The translations under genes were made by a program, and so were the position numbers. A DNA stretch of 64,000 bases from Chloroflexota bacterium (GTDB lineage: Bacteria > Chloroflexota > Dehalococcoidia > FW602-bin16). Location of the stretch: the NCBI GenBank assembly GCA_004297765.1, contig SCTZ01000179.1:1-64000 (forward strand). Reading direction: 5' to 3'. The stretch's first letter is position 1; the number at the start of each line of letters is the position of its first letter. Below the pieces are notes generated by a model. It was not told the origin of the DNA. It did not search any database and saw only the letters and a list, made by a program, of their open reading frames with translations. Below, piece after piece: positions 35,487 through 43,631 of this stretch.

Positions 35487-36977
35487 ATGGACGTCAGAGC
35501 CCAGATCTCAATGGTCTTTCATCTGGATAAGTGCATCGGCTGCCATACCTGCAGCGTCGCCTGCAAGAACATCTGGACCGACCGCGATGGCGCCGAGTAT
35601 ATGTGGTGGAACAACGTCGAGACCAAGCCCGGCACCGGCTATCCGACTCTTTGGGAGGATCAATCGAAGTACAAGGGCGGCTGGGAGCTGAAGGGAAATA
35701 AGCTCTCCCCCAGGATCGCTGGACGGCTGGGCCGGCTGGCTAATATCTTCTTTAATCCGGACATGCCCGCGCTGGACGACTATTACGAGCCATGGACCTA
35801 TCTCTACGAGGATCTCTTCAACGCCCCACAAGGCGACGATCAGCCCACCGCGCGACCGATCTCGCGGGTGACCGGGCATCACATCGACATCCAGTCCGGC
35901 CCCAACTGGGACGACGACCTGGGTGGCTCGCCGATCTACGCGGCCAACGACGTGAACCTGGCCTCGCTGAGCGACGCCGAGCGGGCCGCGCTGTTCCAAG
36001 TGGAGCGCATGGTCTTCTTCTATGTCCCGCGCATCTGCAACCACTGTCTGAACCCAGCCTGCGTGGCCGTGTGCCCTTCCGGCGCCCTCTACAAGCGGGG
36101 TGAGGATGGGATCGTGCTGGCCGACCAGGAGAAGTGCCGGGGCTGGCGCTTCTGCGTCTCCGGCTGCCCCTACAAGAAGACCTACTACAACTGGAGCACG
36201 GGCAAGGCGGAAAAGTGCATACTGTGCTTCCCGCGCCTGGAGACAGGACAGGCCCCAGCCTGCTTTCACTCTTGCGTCGGACGCATCCGCTACACCGGGG
36301 TTCTGCTGTACGACGCGGACCGGATCGAGAACGCGGCCAGCACGCCACAATCCGAGCTGCTGGAGGCCCAGCGCAACATAATCCTCGATCCGTTCGATCC
36401 GACCGTCATCGCGGGGGCCGAGCGAAACGGGCTGGCCGCAGATTGGATCAAGGCGGCCCAGGATTCTCCGGTCTACCGCATGGTCAAACAGTGGAAGATC
36501 GCACTTCCGTTGCACGCCGAGTTCCGCACGATGCCCATGCTCTTCTATGTGCCGTCGCTGCTGCCCGTGGCCGCTTCTACTCAGAGCGGCACCTACGACC
36601 TCTCAGGGACCGATTTCTTCGGTACCATCGAGAATGCCCGTGTCCCCGTCCAATACCTGGCGGCCTTGTTCTCGGCAGGCAACGAGGAAACGATCAAGGG
36701 CGTCCTACGCAAGCTCTGGGCCGTGCGTATCCACAAACGGTCGCAGACGGTGGGAGATCTGGACGCTCGGCAGGTGGCAGCCACCATGACAGAAGCTGGA
36801 TGCTCGGTCGAGGAGGCCGAGCAGATCTTCCGCCTGACCGCGCTGCCCCGCTTCAAAGACCGTTTCGTTCTGCCACCGCAGCATCGCGAGCGAGACATCG
36901 AGTCGATAGAGGGACTTCTGAAGCACAAGGGTCAGGCGGGCCTCGGCTTCGGCACGCCGGCCAGGCGAGGTCCGTGA
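35487..36977 (+). CDS. narH: Nitrate reductase beta subunit (Fe-S)
   Basis: A 496-residue electron-transfer subunit with four Fe-S clusters. The first ferredoxin set is CIGCHTCSVAC (Cys16, 19, 22, 26), then CNHCLNPACVAVCP, and CRGWRFCVSGCPYKKTYYNW, in which a Trp replaces a Cys, giving the 3Fe-4S cluster typical of NarH. The C-terminal membrane-anchoring region is present. It lies 11 bases after narG and overlaps narJ by TGATG. Confidence 0.95.
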   Translation: MDVRAQISMVFHLDKCIGCHTCSVACKNIWTDRDGAEYMWWNNVETKPGTGYPTLWEDQSKYKGGWELKGNKLSPRIAGRLGRLANIFFNPDMPALDDYYEPWTYLYEDLFNAPQGDDQPTARPISRVTGHHIDIQSGPNWDDDLGGSPIYAANDVNLASLSDAERAALFQVERMVFFYVPRICNHCLNPACVAVCPSGALYKRGEDGIVLADQEKCRGWRFCVSGCPYKKTYYNWSTGKAEKCILCFPRLETGQAPACFHSCVGRIRYTGVLLYDADRIENAASTPQSELLEAQRNIILDPFDPTVIAGAERNGLAADWIKAAQDSPVYRMVKQWKIALPLHAEFRTMPMLFYVPSLLPVAASTQSGTYDLSGTDFFGTIENARVPVQYLAALFSAGNEETIKGVLRKLWAVRIHKRSQTVGDLDARQVAATMTEAGCSVEEAEQIFRLTALPRFKDRFVLPPQHRERDIESIEGLLKHKGQAGLGFGTPARRGP

Positions 36978-37702
36978 TGCTCGAACAGACAAGACGACTA
37001 TTCAAGCTATTGGCCGATGTTCTGGAGTATCCGAGCGCCGATCTAGCCGCCTCTGTCCGGGAGTGCCGCCAGTTGCTGGCGGAGACGTGCTCCGAGGCCG
37101 CGCAGGAGATGCGAACGTTCGCGGACTTCGTCGAGGGAGAGAGCCTGGGCAGCTTACAGGAGATCTACTCCCGCACCTTCGACGTCACGCCAACCACCAA
37201 TATGTACGTCGGCTATCACCTATTCGGCGAATCCTATAAGCGCGGAGCGTTCCTGGCCAGGTTGCAGGAGGCCTTCGTCGCCCACCGCTTCTCGTGCGGC
37301 TCTGAGCTGCCCGATCACCTCTGCGTCCTGCTTCGCTTCGCCAGCGCGGCCGACGATCCAGAGTTCGTCACTCCCCTCCTGGAGGAAGCCATCCTACCGG
37401 CCCTTACCAAGATCGAGGCCGCCTTCCAGGAGAGCAGACAAGGCTATGCACTGCCGATCAAGGCTTTGCGGCTTTTTCTGCGGCGAGCTCTACCTGGCGT
37501 GTCCGATACGTTGCCAATGCAGGAGCTTACCCTACCCCACCCCCCTGGCGGACACGGCGGTCCGCCACTACGCCCAGAAGATTGGGTAGGCATACCGCTT
37601 AGCACCAGCGCGCACGCGACCTCGCCTGGGACGGACGACATTAGTCATCGCGCCCCAAATCCGCATTCTGCATCCCGCATTCCGCATTTGGAGGGGCTAT
37701 GA
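36977..37702 (+). CDS. narJ: Nitrate reductase maturation chaperone
   Basis: A 241-residue TorD/NarJ-family chaperone that helps insert cofactors into NarG and dock the complex on the membrane. The diagnostic core is YSRTFDVTPTTNMYVGYHLF with GESYKRG, followed by LPDHLCVLLRFAS. The last roughly 50 residues are unusual: two repeat families are translated in frame (GGHGGPPL near 190-199 and PHSASRIPHLEG near the end). The native protein probably ended around residue 180. It overlaps narI by ATGA. Confidence 0.92.
   Translation: MLEQTRRLFKLLADVLEYPSADLAASVRECRQLLAETCSEAAQEMRTFADFVEGESLGSLQEIYSRTFDVTPTTNMYVGYHLFGESYKRGAFLARLQEAFVAHRFSCGSELPDHLCVLLRFASAADDPEFVTPLLEEAILPALTKIEAAFQESRQGYALPIKALRLFLRRALPGVSDTLPMQELTLPHPPGGHGGPPLRPEDWVGIPLSTSAHATSPGTDDISHRAPNPHSASRIPHLEGL
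37546..37571. repeat. REP-like palindrome within narJ
   Basis: A copy of the TGGCGGAC...GTCCGCCACTAC repeat, read in frame as part of narJ. Another repeat type follows at 37656-37690 (CCGCATT units). Confidence 0.8.
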
Positions 37703-38466
37703 TCGATCTGCTCCTATTCGGCGTGTTTCCCTACGTGGCCGTGATTCTAGCCGTGGCTGTCTCGCTGTGGCGCTTCAAGACGCGCGAGTTCACTTTCACC
37801 AGCCTTTCGTCGCAGTTCCTAGAAGGGCGCCAGCTCTTCTGGGGCTCCGTGCCCTGGCACTACGGAATCCTCCTGCTCCTGCTCGGGCACCTGATCGGCA
37901 TTCTTTTTCCGTCGGGTGTTCAGGCCTTCAACGGCGTTCCACTCCGCCTCTATATTCTAGAGGGGACGGCCCTGGCCCTAGGACTACTGGCGCTGGTGGG
38001 TCTGGTAGTGCTGTTCATCCGCCGAAGCGCCAATCCTTACGTTCAGGTGGTGACCTCGCCCATGGACATGGTGCTCCTGCTAGCCTTACTGTTTCAGGTG
38101 GTCACCGGCGTCGGCACAGCCATTCTCTACCGCTGGGGCTCGGCCTGGTTCGTATCGGTGGAGGTGCCCTGGCTGTGGTCGCTGGCTACGCTGACTCCGA
38201 ATTGGAGCTACATGGTGTCCCTGCCTCTGCTAGCCAAACTGCACGCTGTCGGCGTCTTCGCTCTGGTCGCGCTGCTCCCGTTCACACGGCTGATTCATAT
38301 TGTCTCGGCGCCGTTGCCGTACCTGTGGCGGCCATATCAGGTGGTGATGTGGTACCGTCAGAGACAAGCGATACAGGCATCGACGGTGCCTTCTGCGTCC
38401 AACGTGCGAAGGGACGGCACTCCTTCTCTGGGAGAGCCAACGCCAGGTCAGAGCCAGCCAGTATAA
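37699..38466 (+). CDS. narI: Nitrate reductase gamma subunit (di-heme cytochrome b)
   Basis: A 255-residue membrane protein with five helices. It binds two b hemes and quinol and passes electrons to NarH. The conserved histidines lie in WHYGILLLLLGHLIG (two) and in LAKLHAVGVF and TRLIHIVSAPL, matching the four heme ligands of E. coli NarI. The C-terminal 35 residues are polar. An ATGA overlap couples it to narJ. Confidence 0.94.
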   Translation: MIDLLLFGVFPYVAVILAVAVSLWRFKTREFTFTSLSSQFLEGRQLFWGSVPWHYGILLLLLGHLIGILFPSGVQAFNGVPLRLYILEGTALALGLLALVGLVVLFIRRSANPYVQVVTSPMDMVLLLALLFQVVTGVGTAILYRWGSAWFVSVEVPWLWSLATLTPNWSYMVSLPLLAKLHAVGVFALVALLPFTRLIHIVSAPLPYLWRPYQVVMWYRQRQAIQASTVPSASNVRRDGTPSLGEPTPGQSQPV

Positions 38467-38541
38467 ATCCCTGCTGGTGTAATGGTCGTGAGCGAGCTAT
38501 TGCTGATGTTTGGAAGCCTTGTCAGGCTGTGAGAGTCGATA

Positions 38542-38585
38542 CTTGGCACCCAGCAGTAGAAATGTCTCTGCTGCTGGGTGCCAAG
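38542..38585 (+). terminator. Strong hairpin after narI
   Basis: Perfect 15-base arms (CTTGGCACCCAGCAG and complement) with a 14-base loop lie 76 bases after the narI stop. No U-tract follows, so it may protect the 3' end or act with Rho. Confidence 0.55.
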
Positions 38586-38595
38586 AGCGTTAAGT

Positions 38596-39021
38596 CTAGC
38601 CTAGAATATCCTGTCCATAGTAGTCTTCAGTACCGTAGCCTTCCGAGGCGGGCAGATGCCCCCCGTACCTGCTTACGATCGGATGGATATTGGCGCACAT
38701 GCCGTCACATTTGACGGCCACCACGTACTCCCCCCGGTCGCGGCAATCCTTCAAGTAGTCCTGCTCCTCGCCAGCTATGCCGAAGTCCGACAGGCAATCC
38801 GCACCCCGTCCGACGAGGCTGGCCAATCGATCTAGCAGGCCGCCTCCAGCAGCCTCACGTTCGACCCCGGTCGTACTCTTGAACTCCTCGGCACTCACAC
38901 CCCGGGGCAGAAGCACGCAGATGGCATCATCTTTGATGCCTTGTGCCTCCATCTCCCGGATGCAATCCTCGGTGGCTTTTCGATCAGTGAACGTCGCCGC
39001 AACGGCATGTCTCTCTTGCAT
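38596..39021 (-). CDS. General-stress-type protein (YflT-like)
   Basis: A 141-residue cytoplasmic protein. The N-terminal part (AVAATFTDRKATEDCIREME...GIKDDAICVL) resembles the heat-induced stress protein YflT/GsiB-neighbour family, which has an alpha/beta fold of unknown function. The middle holds a Gly-rich helix-forming segment, followed by EDYLKD-like and VVAVKCDG strands. The ATG at 39021 has GAGGAGAGG upstream. It converges with the nar genes. The function is not known. Confidence 0.6.
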   Translation of the reverse strand: MQERHAVAATFTDRKATEDCIREMEAQGIKDDAICVLLPRGVSAEEFKSTTGVEREAAGGGLLDRLASLVGRGADCLSDFGIAGEEQDYLKDCRDRGEYVVAVKCDGMCANIHPIVSRYGGHLPASEGYGTEDYYGQDILG

Positions 39022-39378
39022 GGTTCCTCTCCTCACAAGATGTAGTTGTCACAAACTGGGCCCGCTTGACAACAGGTCGGATCGGTCAGGTGCGTCATCC
39101 AGTGCGTCAGGTAAGGGTTGCAAGATCAAGACCAGCGTTATGTCGGGGTTAACATCCATTACCCGTGACGCTAGCCAGATAGCCGCCAGTTATTCGATCC
39201 TGACAGCCATAGGGTCCGTCATTGCTGGTACGCGTTCTGCACCGTTATGGTAAGCGCGATCGACCGGCTTTTATGCGTGGTCTGTCACGCGCGTCATCCG
39301 CCGTTGGTGTGGAGGTAGGCCGCGGTGGGGCTTGTACGGTCGCGGACGTATCTTTGTCAGCGAAAGGGGAAAACAAGC

Positions 39379-39987
39379 ATGGAAGCACCAAGACGAGAAC
39401 CTACCGAGCGAAGGGAGCCGATTGAGCACGGGCGATTCGAGCCACGTGTGGTCGAAGGGCCAGAGCGACAACCTCTAGGGCTCGCACTGCACAGAGACAT
39501 TACGCGCTGGGGGCCTATCTTCGGTGGCTTTGTCGCTACCATAGCCACGGCGATCGTGCTCAGCGTTCTGGGTGGCGCGCTTGGGTTGTCCACGATGGGA
39601 GGACAGGCGACAGGCGAGATCTCGACAAGCGCCGCGATCTGGGGCGGGATCGTTCTGCTAGTCTCTTTCTTCGTGGGGGGCTACGTGGCAGGACGCACCG
39701 CTACACCAGGGAACGCCGTCTTCGCGGTCTTCAATAGCGCGTTGGTCTGGGCGATTTCCTTGGTTTTCGGGGTCTTGCTGGCAGCTATCGGGCTCGGCTC
39801 CGTGGTCGGACTACTGGGACTATCTGTTCCCAGCCTATTCGGAGCGGCCCCGGACACGCTGCCCGCTGCGCAGACCGCGACCTCGCTGTGGGTGGCATTT
39901 ATCGGAATGCTGGTAGCGCTGGCCGCGGCGGTCGTAGGCGGACTGGTCGGGATGCACTCAGACGTCGAGTCCCGCGGGACTTACTAG
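39379..39987 (+). CDS. Four-helix membrane protein of unknown function
   Basis: A 202-residue protein with a 40-residue charged N-terminus (EAPRREPTERREP) and four hydrophobic helices: FGGFVATIATAIVLSVLGGA, WGGIVLLVSFFVGGYVAGR, ALVWAISLVFGVLLAAIG and WVAFIGMLVALAAAVVGG. The small-residue-rich helices and the GGYVAGR motif resemble proteins annotated only as hypothetical or TIGR04086-like. AAAGGGGA precedes the ATG. No partner gene is evident. The interval 39022-39378 before it holds no other gene. Confidence 0.65.
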   Translation: MEAPRREPTERREPIEHGRFEPRVVEGPERQPLGLALHRDITRWGPIFGGFVATIATAIVLSVLGGALGLSTMGGQATGEISTSAAIWGGIVLLVSFFVGGYVAGRTATPGNAVFAVFNSALVWAISLVFGVLLAAIGLGSVVGLLGLSVPSLFGAAPDTLPAAQTATSLWVAFIGMLVALAAAVVGGLVGMHSDVESRGTY

Positions 39988-40022
39988 GAGATGCGTGAAG
40001 GGATTGAGCCATCGGCCTGACG

Positions 40023-40090
40023 TAGGGGCGGACTGCCGTATCCGCCCCAGGGGCGCGCGGGCGGACCGCCGTGTCCGCCCGCGCGCCCCC
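40023..40090. repeat. GC-rich hairpins related to the REP family
   Basis: GGCGGACTGCCGTATCCGCC and, directly after it, a GC-rich palindrome (GGGGCGCGCGGGCGGAC with its complement) stand in tandem just after the membrane-protein gene. They may act as its terminator; no T-tract is present. Confidence 0.6.
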
Positions 40091-40132
40091 GCGTAAGAGA
40101 GCGCTGGGCTACTCAATCCTTCTGGGGACCGC

Positions 40133-40285
40133 TGTAGAGGGTGTCTGAGAAGCCATAGTGCCGATGTCCCCCGTCCCCGCCCCAGGGCACATGCAATGTG
40201 CCCCTACAGCGCGCCTCCCGTAGGGGTACATTGCATGTGCCCTGGGGGGTGGGGATGCGAGGTCCGCCTTTTCAGACACCCTCTA
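40133..40285. mobile_element. MITE-like element A, copy 2
   Basis: 153 bases with 18-base terminal inverted repeats (TAGAGGGTGTCTGAGAAG at the left, CTTTTCAGACACCCTCTA at the right; one mismatch) and terminal TA. The internal palindrome is as in the copy at 24004-24151, with only a few differences. The interval 39988-40743 is otherwise made of repeats and shows no gene. Confidence 0.9.
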
Positions 40286-40325
40286 GCGCAGTTCGCACTG
40301 TGCTTGATCAGCTTTCCGTTCACGC

Positions 40326-40520
40326 GTAGTGGCGGACGGCTCTGTCCGCCAGGGGCGGGGTTGGGTGGGAGGTGGGGGGGCAGGCGTCTACGCGCAGATG
40401 CGCCCGTTCTCCCCATTCGGACCGCGCTCCGCGACCCACTTCATAAGCGCTAACTATGGCGTTGGGGACGCCCCCAGCCCCCCCTGGCGGACAGAGCCGT
40501 CCGCCACTACGTGAGATAAC
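40326..40520. mobile_element. MITE-like element C bounded by REP-type inverted repeats
   Basis: Perfect 30-base terminal inverted repeats (40326-40355 and 40491-40520) are each themselves a copy of the GTAGTGGCGGACGG...TCCGCCA palindrome. The 135-base interior has no coding capacity. This suggests that the single palindromes scattered elsewhere are solo ends of this element. Confidence 0.8.
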
Positions 40521-40743
40521 CCGTCCCGTCAATGTCTGTGAGAAGTGCTGCAGAATATAAGTGGCGAGCAATCTGGCCGCACGGTATAATTCGACAGAGT
40601 CGCTGTCCCCGTCCCGTCTACAGTGCTCTGTAACCGATGAACTGATACGCGTTGCTCTCAGCCAAAGCAGTTCATGAGTCGCAGCCGGGATTACGTCAAG
40701 CCGAGATAATGAGGCGTACTGGCGCTAGAAAGAGAGCTCACGA

Positions 40744-41799
40744 ATGACCATCGTCAAGGACGCGGCCAGAACTTTACATCCCGCGTACTTCGCCATGGTC
40801 ATGGCCACCGGCATCATCTCCATTGCCGCGTTGCTGCTAGGGTTAATCCCGATAGCTTTCGCTCTCTTCTGGCTCAATCTCGCCATGTACGGTGGACTCT
40901 GGACATTGGCGCTCCTGCGCCTACTCTGGTTTGCCGATCGCCTTGCAGGCGACCTTCTGGACCATAATCGAGGCGTGGGGTTCTTCACCCTGGTGGCAGC
41001 CACCTCAGTTATGGGTAGTCAGTTCGTCCTCATCGCCGGTAACAGTGAGGTGGCCAAGTACCTGTGGTTTCTAGCTCTCTTCCTATGGATAGGACTTATC
41101 TACGTCATCTTCACTGGCTTCACCATTAAGGAGACAAAGCCTGAGCTCGAACGGGGGATCAACGGAGCATGGCTTACCGCGGTGGTGGCGACTCAGTCTC
41201 TATGCGTTCTGGGCGGCCTGTTGGTGCCCCAGTTTGCGCCGTACCAGCAAGAAGTGCTTCTCTTCGCCCTTACCCTATGGCTGTTGGGTAGCATGCTCTA
41301 CATATGGGTGATCTCGCTGATCTTCTACCGCTACATTTTCTTCCCATTTTTGCCCTCCGATCTGACGCCGCCCTACTGGATCAACATGGGCGCTACAGCC
41401 ATCTCGGTGCTGGCCGGATCGACCCTCATCGCTAACGCCTCACAGTCGGCTCTGCTCCAGCAGATGCGACCTTTCCTGGAAGGGTTCACTCTCTTTTACT
41501 GGGCTACCGGAACGTGGTGGATTCCGATGCTAGTCATCCTGTTTATATGGCGACACGTGTACAAGAAATTTAAGTTCTCCTACGATCCTCTCTACTGGGG
41601 CGCTGTGTTCCCATTGGGTATGTACACCGTCTGCACGCTGCGTCTCTCCGCAGCAGTCAGCTTTCCCAGTCTTCTGGAGATCCCACGCTACTTCGTCTTC
41701 GTCGCATTGTTGGCCTGGACAGCCACATTCCTTGGTCTGCTTCACTTCCTGGGAAGCAAAGTGCTGAAGCTCGCTTCGCACGGCAGGGCGCCCGCGTAG
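40744..41799 (+). CDS. TDT/SLAC1-family transporter
   Basis: A 351-residue protein with about ten membrane helices, of the tellurite-resistance/dicarboxylate-transporter (TehA/SLAC1/Mae1) family. Characteristic blocks are HPAYFAMVMATGIISIA near the start, [32 protein letters not shown] and [21 protein letters not shown]1-type proteins move anions, including nitrate, through a central pore, so an anion role fits its place between nar and narK. It has a close paralogue at 47956-49035. GAGAG precedes the ATG. Confidence 0.85.
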   Translation: MTIVKDAARTLHPAYFAMVMATGIISIAALLLGLIPIAFALFWLNLAMYGGLWTLALLRLLWFADRLAGDLLDHNRGVGFFTLVAATSVMGSQFVLIAGNSEVAKYLWFLALFLWIGLIYVIFTGFTIKETKPELERGINGAWLTAVVATQSLCVLGGLLVPQFAPYQQEVLLFALTLWLLGSMLYIWVISLIFYRYIFFPFLPSDLTPPYWINMGATAISVLAGSTLIANASQSALLQQMRPFLEGFTLFYWATGTWWIPMLVILFIWRHVYKKFKFSYDPLYWGAVFPLGMYTVCTLRLSAAVSFPSLLEIPRYFVFVALLAWTATFLGLLHFLGSKVLKLASHGRAPA

Positions 41800-42066
41800 A
41801 AGCTAGGCATATGCCGTTCGTCTTCCCACCGCTGTCTAACGTCACGTGTCACATCTGACTGACAGCCCCGCTTTCTTCCGTCTGAAGGGCATCACTATCC
41901 GTGCCGTCTCTCCACTCCACACAGGTCCACCTCGTCACCCCAAGCGGTGACCTAATGCACTACCATGCAACTCGCACTTCGCTATACAGTCCTACATAGG
42001 GATGGTGCACAGTAGGAGCATAGACAGCACGCACACAAGCGTCAAATCAAGGAGTAAGAGGAGCCT

Positions 42067-43605
42067 ATGATAGAGAATCGCCAGTCTATTATCGCTCTCA
42101 CCATGAGTGCGCTGTCGTTCACGGTGTGTTTCGCGGTTTGGACCATGAACGGCGTGCTGGTCACCTTCCTCTCCGACAATCGCATTCTGACGCTGGATCC
42201 AGCGCAGATCGGCTGGCTGATCGGTATTCCAGTGCTCACAGGCGCCATTACACGTCTGCCGGTCGGCATGCTGACGGACAGATACGGCGGCAAATACGTC
42301 TTCGCGGGTGTGATGCTCCTGGCCGCCATCCCTGCCTATCTGATGAGCTATGCCAACACGTACACGGAGTTCATTCTAGGCAGTCTTGGCTTCGGTCTGG
42401 CTGGGGCATCCTTCGCGGTAGGCATCGCCTACACATCGGTCTGGTTCAAGAAGGACCACCAGGGAACGGCTCTGGGCATTTTCGGCGCCGGCAACGTGGG
42501 AGCGTCGCTGACCAGCCTGGGTGCCCCATCGCTTCTGCAGCACCTCACGAACAACGGCGCTAACCTGGACGGCTGGCGCACGCTGCCACAGATCTACGCC
42601 TTCGCTCTGGTCGGAATGGCGGTTCTCTTCCTAATCTTCACCAAAAACCGTAAAGCCGAGCGTAACCCGAACATTGGCATGCTCGGGAGTCTGAAGCCTC
42701 TAAAGAGCGGACGCGTATGGCGATTCGGGCTCTACTACTTCCTGGTTTTCGGGGGCTTCGTGGCCCTATCGCAGTGGCTGATTCCCTATTACGTGAGCGT
42801 CTACGCCATGTCGCTGGTCACGGCCGGCTTCCTGGCCACTCTCTTCAGCATGCCGTCCGGGCTTATCCGCGCCATCGGCGGCTGGATGTCCGATCGGTTC
42901 GGCGCGCGCGCCGTCATGTACTGGATCCTCGCGATTACGTTGCTGGCCTCGCTTCTGCTGATCGTGCCGCCCGTGAACGTGCAGACGCCGGGACAGAGCG
43001 TGATGGCCACCGAGAAGGGCGTAGTCACGGCCGTGACGGAGTCAGAGATCGTGGTCACAGGCAAAAGCTACCCTCTGAAGCCCAAGACGGCGGCCGAGAT
43101 CGCTCAGGATGGATCCGGGCTGGTGATTCTCCCTCAACTGACCTTCTGGCAGGAGCCGACGGTACAGGTCGGCGATCAGATCAAGCGGAAGCAGCTGCTG
43201 GCGCAGGGCATTACCTACGTCTACTTCCCGGCCACCGTGTGGGTCTTCACCTTCCTGGTCTTCCTGCTGGGTGTGACAACGGGCATCGGCAAGGCGGCCG
43301 TGTACAAGCATATCGCCGAGTATTTCCCCAACGATATGGGGGTGGTCGGCGGACTCGTCGGCGTTATCGGCGCCCTCGGTGGGTTCTTCCTGCCCATCCT
43401 GTGGGGCTATCTAGTCGGACAAACCGGGCTCTGGACCACGACCTGGCTGTTCTTCGCGGCTCTTACGATGGTTTCCTTGGTCTGGATGCATCTGGTTGTG
43501 CGAGGAATATCCAAGCATCAGGCGACAATCCAGGCGCGCCATGTCGAGGCAGTGGCCGCCGCCGAGCGCGTCCTGGTGGGCGCCTCCGCGAGTGCGGAGA
43601 GGTAA
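42067..43605 (+). CDS. narK: NarK-type nitrate/nitrite transporter with an inserted domain
   Basis: A 512-residue MFS carrier with 12 predicted helices. It carries NarK-family blocks (RLPVGMLTDRYGGKYVF, GLAGASFAVGIAYTSVWF, FGAGNVGASL). Residues about 300-380 are an insertion between helices, rich in beta-strand sequence (GVVTAVTESEIVVTG ... VQVGDQIKRKQLLAQG), which looks like the lipoyl/barrel-sandwich fold of membrane-fusion proteins. AGGAG lies directly upstream of the ATG. The long 5' gap (41800-42066) holds no gene. Confidence 0.9.
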   Translation: MIENRQSIIALTMSALSFTVCFAVWTMNGVLVTFLSDNRILTLDPAQIGWLIGIPVLTGAITRLPVGMLTDRYGGKYVFAGVMLLAAIPAYLMSYANTYTEFILGSLGFGLAGASFAVGIAYTSVWFKKDHQGTALGIFGAGNVGASLTSLGAPSLLQHLTNNGANLDGWRTLPQIYAFALVGMAVLFLIFTKNRKAERNPNIGMLGSLKPLKSGRVWRFGLYYFLVFGGFVALSQWLIPYYVSVYAMSLVTAGFLATLFSMPSGLIRAIGGWMSDRFGARAVMYWILAITLLASLLLIVPPVNVQTPGQSVMATEKGVVTAVTESEIVVTGKSYPLKPKTAAEIAQDGSGLVILPQLTFWQEPTVQVGDQIKRKQLLAQGITYVYFPATVWVFTFLVFLLGVTTGIGKAAVYKHIAEYFPNDMGVVGGLVGVIGALGGFFLPILWGYLVGQTGLWTTTWLFFAALTMVSLVWMHLVVRGISKHQATIQARHVEAVAAAERVLVGASASAER

Positions 43606-43631
43606 GAATGAAGAGGAAAGGCGAATGAGCG

